A stretch of DNA of 9,287 bases, from NCBI GenBank assembly GCA_024278015.1, contig JAJRUC010000041.1, positions 1 to 9,287 on the forward strand, written 5' to 3'. Of the stretch, positions 6,622 through 9,287 are shown in pieces. Within the stretch, counting starts at the first letter, position 1. The number at the start of each line of letters is the position of its first letter. The translations under genes and the position numbers were made by a program. The stretch comes from Chloroflexota bacterium (lineage in GTDB: Bacteria > Chloroflexota > Anaerolineae > 4572-78). Below the pieces are notes generated by a model. The model searched no databases. It worked only from the letters and a program-made list of their open reading frames with translations, and was not told the DNA's origin.

Positions 6622-6915
6622 ATGAATACCAACCGGAAAAAGTTGTGGCGTACCGCAGGGATTGTGTTCATCGGTTTGCTGTTGGCTATCTCAATTTCGC
6701 TGGAAGCCGGCGGACAAACCGCAAATGAAGACCGGGTGTATGTTGTGGCTACCAACAAAGGGGATTGGCTGGCGGACCACTGGCCGCAAATTTTGTGGGT
6801 GGGGCTTCCACTGCTGGCTCTTGTGATTGCATTTTATGCCTGGAATGTTACGCTGCGACAAATGGTACGCCGTCGCACCGGCGAATTGCGGGCCAGCCAG
6901 GCCCAGGCCCAGTAG
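6622..6915 (+). CDS. N-terminal membrane fragment of the interrupted hybrid kinase
   Basis: 97 residues ending at the TAG. A hydrophobic segment near 11-27 acts as signal anchor. A polar loop of about 27 residues (ANEDRVYVVATNKGDW and following) would lie outside the membrane, and a second helix spans about 54-74. The end, LRQMVRRRTGELRASQAQAQ, is the start of a kinase-type linker helix, showing that this is the front of a sensor kinase and not an independent small protein. The ribosome site is weak (AAGAG, four bases before the ATG), but the start agrees with the promoter at 6543-6571. Alone it would have no catalytic function. Confidence 0.6.
   Translation: MNTNRKKLWRTAGIVFIGLLLAISISLEAGGQTANEDRVYVVATNKGDWLADHWPQILWVGLPLLALVIAFYAWNVTLRQMVRRRTGELRASQAQAQ
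6913..6915 (+). other. In-frame amber codon in the hybrid kinase
   Basis: The frame reads gcc cag gcc cag TAG caa acc cat. It is flanked by glutamine codons on both sides, and a C-to-T change of CAG is the simplest origin. The complete genes visible here end in TAA (small subunit, acs, first kinase, hybrid kinase) or TGA (regulator), so none uses TAG as its true stop. Confidence 0.9.
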
Positions 6916-6936
6916 CAAACCCATCGCCTGCTGACC

Positions 6937-8898
6937 TTGATTACCCATTTCCCGAACGGTATTTTGTTCGAAACCGCCGGGCGGAAGGTTAAGCAAACCA
7001 ACCGGGAATTTTGCAACCTGTTCAATATTCAGTCCCCGCCGGAAGCCTTGTCTGGCACTGACTGCCGGCAAGCCGCCGAGCAGGTTAAACATCTGTTTGT
7101 TGATGAAGATGGCTTTATCCAACGCATTGAAGAAATCATCGCAGACCAGCAACTGGTCTTGAACGAGGAACTTCCCCTGCTTGACGGCCGGACGTTTGCC
7201 CGTGATTATGTCCCCATTCAGGTTGACGGCAACGGGGTTGAACATCTGTGGCACTACCGGGATATTTCCGGGCGCAAGCAAGCGGAAGACGCTCTGCAGG
7301 AAAGTGAAACAAACTATCGCCGCCTGGTAAAAAATGCGCCGGTGGGCATTGTCACCGCCGATACGCACGGGCGGATTACCAGTACCAATCCGGTGCTGTT
7401 GGCCTTGCTCGGCTCGCCTTCGGCAGAGGCAACCAAAGCCATCAACGTCCTCACCTATCCGCCTATGGTTAAAATTGGCGTGTCCAATGCCATCCGCCGT
7501 TGTTTGACGGGAGAAACCCTGGTTATAGAATATCCATACGTCACCGCCTGGGGCAAAGACATTTTTGCCCGGTTGCACTTAACCCCCATCCCCGATGAGG
7601 CCGGTCAGATTAGCGGGATACTGGGCATCATTGAAGACATCACCGAGCGTCGGCAGGCGGAAGACTCGTTGCGAGAGAGCAACCGTCAATTGGCAGAAAC
7701 CCTGGCGGAACTTCAGGAGACACAGAAAAAAATGATTCGGCAGGAGCGCATGGCCGCTGTGGGCCAATTGGTTGCCGGCATTGCCCATGATTTCAACAAT
7801 ATTCTGGCCGGTATTCTGGGTTATGCAGAGCTGATACAATTCTCTCCCGATATGCCGGCAACCTTGCGCCCCGACCTGGAAAAAATCATTGTCTCCGGCG
7901 AACGCGCGGCGCATCTGGTACGCCAACTGCTTGACTTCAGCCGAAAATCCATTCGCCACCCCAAACAGCTTGACCTGTCTGCCTTTGCCAAAAAAACCGT
8001 AAAGTTTCTTGAACACACTCTCCCGGAAAATATCCGGATTAACCTGAACTCCCCCCCCGGCAACACGTTGATAGAGGCCGACCCCGCCCAGTTGCAACAA
8101 CTGATTACCAACCTGGTAGCAAATGCCGAAGACGCCATGCCCGGCGGCGGTGAACTGGAGATTGGCGTATCGCCGCCAAAGGCGGCAAACGCGGTAGTGT
8201 GTCTGGGTTGCGGCCGAACAATCTCCGGCAACTGGGTTCAACTCACGGTATCAGACACCGGGCAGGGCATACCGCCTGACGTATTGCCGCATATTCTGGA
8301 GCCGTTTTTTACCACCAGAGAAATTGGCCGGGGAAGCGGGTTGGGATTAGCCCAGGCCAGCGGCATTGTGGGCCAAAATCTGGGGCACCTGACCGTCCAC
8401 AGCAAGCCGGGGCAGGGAACGACGGTAGCTGTCTACCTGCCCCCGGTAGCGGCAGAGGAAATGGCGCGTGATGAAGCGGCAAAACCGAAACTGCTGCAAC
8501 CGGCGCGGGGAAACGGTAAAACTGTTCTGCTGGTTGAAGATGACCCGACGGTTCGGGAAGTTAACCAGACTATGCTGGAACGCTTAAACTACCGGACGTT
8601 TGTCGCTGCCAACGGGCGGGAGGCGCTGGCGCTTTATACCGCCCACAAAGATGAAATCGATATGCTCCTTTCAGATATGGCGATGCCGGATATGGACGGT
8701 GTGACTTTATATCATCACCTGAAGGCTCAAAACCCGGAAATCAAAATGGTCATCATGAGCGGCTACCCACTGGAAGAGGAAGGCGCACAACTTTTAGAGC
8801 AGGGTATTGCGGCCTGGGTAGAAAAGCCGCTGTCTGTCTCTGCGCTGTCGCAAATAGTGAGCAAGGTCTTGTCTGCCAAAAAGGGACGCTGGGGATAA
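6937..8898 (+). CDS. C-terminal part of hybrid kinase: PAS-PAS-HisKA-HATPase-REC
   Basis: 653 residues if translation restarts at TTG 6937, which has no ribosome site. Numbering is from that TTG. Two PAS domains (about 1-115 and 120-240, each ending in a D-I-[ST]-x-R-[KR]-Q-A-E linker) precede a coiled segment (240-270). HisKA carries His284 in GIAHDFNNIL. The ATPase domain has Asn396 in LVANAEDAM, DTGQGI from Asp440, EPFFTT (455-460) and GRGSGLGLA (464-472). An insert between its strands contains CLGCG (422-426). The receiver domain (about 528-645) has Glu534-Asp535-Asp536, phospho-acceptor Asp580, Ser608 and Lys630. No HPt domain is present, so the receiver may pass phosphate to a separate protein or only tune the kinase. 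Without the upstream fragment it would be soluble. The true partner is unknown; the neighbouring regulator pairs better with the first kinase. Confidence 0.8.
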   Translation: MITHFPNGILFETAGRKVKQTNREFCNLFNIQSPPEALSGTDCRQAAEQVKHLFVDEDGFIQRIEEIIADQQLVLNEELPLLDGRTFARDYVPIQVDGNGVEHLWHYRDISGRKQAEDALQESETNYRRLVKNAPVGIVTADTHGRITSTNPVLLALLGSPSAEATKAINVLTYPPMVKIGVSNAIRRCLTGETLVIEYPYVTAWGKDIFARLHLTPIPDEAGQISGILGIIEDITERRQAEDSLRESNRQLAETLAELQETQKKMIRQERMAAVGQLVAGIAHDFNNILAGILGYAELIQFSPDMPATLRPDLEKIIVSGERAAHLVRQLLDFSRKSIRHPKQLDLSAFAKKTVKFLEHTLPENIRINLNSPPGNTLIEADPAQLQQLITNLVANAEDAMPGGGELEIGVSPPKAANAVVCLGCGRTISGNWVQLTVSDTGQGIPPDVLPHILEPFFTTREIGRGSGLGLAQASGIVGQNLGHLTVHSKPGQGTTVAVYLPPVAAEEMARDEAAKPKLLQPARGNGKTVLLVEDDPTVREVNQTMLERLNYRTFVAANGREALALYTAHKDEIDMLLSDMAMPDMDGVTLYHHLKAQNPEIKMVIMSGYPLEEEGAQLLEQGIAAWVEKPLSVSALSQIVSKVLSAKKGRWG

Positions 8899-8968
8899 GA
8901 ATGCCGGAGATTGGCAATTAGAGATTGAACGCCAGTCACCAGTTCCCAATCGTAACTACTCATCCCCT

Positions 8969-8994
8969 CAGTCCCCCCGCCTGGGGGGAGACTG
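8969..8994. repeat. G/C-run palindrome 1
   Basis: CAGTCCCCCC (8969-8978) and GGGGGG-AG-ACTG (8983-8994) pair around a 4-base loop with a 2-base bulge. The left flank CCCCTCAGTCCCCCCG (8964-8979) recurs at 9162-9177 with one change. Confidence 0.7.
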
Positions 8995-9170
8995 GCGCGA
9001 AGCGGTTTCTTTATCAGGGGGGCGGGCAGCAAAAGAGCGCTATTTGCCGTTACAAATGCCTGGGCCTGAACAGATATACTCAACCGCGTCATAAAATAAC
9101 AGTAACTACTCAGGCATCAGAGATAAAGTTACCAGTTAGAGCGGCTTTGCCATTTTTCCCCCCCCTCAAT

Positions 9171-9188
9171 CCCCCCGTTGACGGGGGG
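9171..9188. repeat. G/C-run palindrome 2
   Basis: CCCCCCGT (9171-9178) and ACGGGGGG (9181-9188) form a perfect 8-base inverted repeat. The left flank CCCCTCAATCCCCCCG (9162-9177) matches palindrome 1 at 15 of 16 bases. Confidence 0.75.
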
Positions 9189-9202
9189 AAGTGTTACATT
9201 CT

Positions 9203-9220
9203 CCCCCCTCACGAGGGGGG
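9203..9220. repeat. G/C-run palindrome 3
   Basis: CCCCCCTC (9203-9210) and GAGGGGGG (9213-9220) form a perfect 8-base inverted repeat only 14 bases after palindrome 2, followed by GGTGAG at the right end of the proposed element. Confidence 0.75.
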
Positions 9221-9287
9221 GGTGAGTGGTTACAAATAACATGGATTTGCAGGAATGCGCCGGTTTTTGTAGGGGCGACTCTTGTGG

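Larger units (their letters stand above)
6622..8898 (+). pseudogene. Hybrid sensor histidine kinase interrupted by an in-frame TAG
   Basis: A continuous frame of 758 codon positions before its TAA, broken only by TAG at 6913-6915. Both halves are in the same frame and join into one plausible protein: two membrane helices, a coiled linker, PAS, PAS, HisKA, HATPase and a C-terminal receiver. The stop falls just before the first PAS domain, whose opening residues (HRLLTLITHFPNGILFE) straddle the next possible start, so restart there would trim the fold. Changing one base (TAG from CAG, Gln) restores the whole. Everything after the stop is undamaged and retains its catalytic residues. That suggests a very recent mutation, a sequencing or assembly error, amber suppression, or expression as two polypeptides. 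Confidence 0.7.
8952..9233. repeat. Possible small repeat element with inverted ends
   Basis: The left end reads GTAACTACTCATCCCC (from 8952, plus strand). The right end, on the minus strand from 9233, reads GTAACCACTCACCCCC. The first 16 bases match at 14 positions. The segment of 282 bases encloses three G/C-run palindromes. A further copy of GTAACTACTCA lies at 9102-9112, and a related GTAACACTTCCCCCC starts at 9197 on the minus strand. No target-site duplication is visible. It may be a miniature mobile element or simply a cluster of REP-like units. Confidence 0.4.
8899..9287. other. Non-coding repeat-rich region at right end
   Basis: 389 bases without a credible gene. It opens with a degenerate GAGATTG repeat (8907-8913 and 8921-8927), then holds the G/C-run palindromes and GTAAC-type motifs listed separately. 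It ends in GTAGGGGCGAC (9269-9279), which may be the left arm of a further palindrome cut by the window edge. No T-run follows any of the strong hairpins, so none is a classical intrinsic terminator for the hybrid kinase gene, although they could still slow polymerase. Confidence 0.7.

Noticed and set aside
6937..6939. TTG 6937 as the natural start of a separate kinase gene
   Set aside because: No ribosome site precedes it, it would trim the first PAS domain, and the upstream 97 codons in the same frame supply the membrane anchor and linker expected of such a kinase. I kept the segment as a fragment, not as a confident independent gene.
8952..9233. CRISPR-like array from the repeated C/G blocks
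   Set aside because: Repeat units are short, inverted and unevenly spaced, with no spacers of constant length and no cas genes nearby.
8925..9239. 104-codon open frame in the right-end region
   Set aside because: It runs through the G/C palindromes, giving Pro- and Gly-rich low-complexity peptide, and has no ribosome site.

Overview
The window looks like bacterial chromosome from a moderately GC-rich organism (about mid-fifties percent by eye). The style of the proteins suggests Chloroflexota, perhaps an Anaerolineae-like lineage: a HisKA_3/LuxR two-component pair, a multi-PAS hybrid kinase with a CxxCG insert, and C-run/G-run palindromes between genes. That assignment is an inference from general resemblance; no marker gene is present. 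Most genes have clear AGGAG-type ribosome binding sites.

Left half, minus strand (1-3763): an acetate uptake and activation module. In transcription order it holds an acetyl-CoA synthetase (acs, 3763-1697), then after a 228-base gap a small two-helix symporter subunit of the DUF4212 type (1468-1208), then 11 bases later a large sodium:solute symporter subunit (1196 to beyond the left edge). Together they would import acetate or a similar monocarboxylate with a cation and convert it to acetyl-CoA.

Middle (3764-4110): a 347-base divergent control region. It holds G/C-run dyads, a tandem 10-mer and a plausible promoter for the rightward genes.

Right half, plus strand (4111-8898): a signalling block. 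A six-helix membrane kinase with GAF, HisKA_3 and HATPase domains (4111-5871) overlaps a LuxR/NarL-type response regulator (5852-6508) by 20 bases. A second kinase follows behind its own good sigma-70-like promoter. It is a PAS-PAS-HisKA-HATPase-REC hybrid, but its reading frame (6622-8898) is broken by a single in-frame TAG at 6913-6915. The divergent layout suggests that the first pair senses carbon or energy state and controls acs and the symporter, by analogy with CrbS/CrbR (ActSR-type) control of acetate genes in gamma-proteobacteria.

Right end (8899-9287): no gene. It holds three G/C-run palindromes and an imperfect pair of inverted end sequences about 280 bases apart, suggesting a small non-coding repeat element.

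The most notable observations are the amber-interrupted hybrid kinase, the split CrbSR-like acetate module with its candidate operators, the CxxCG insert in the hybrid kinase ATPase domain, and the repeat cassette at the right end. I saw no clearly new defence or mobile system.
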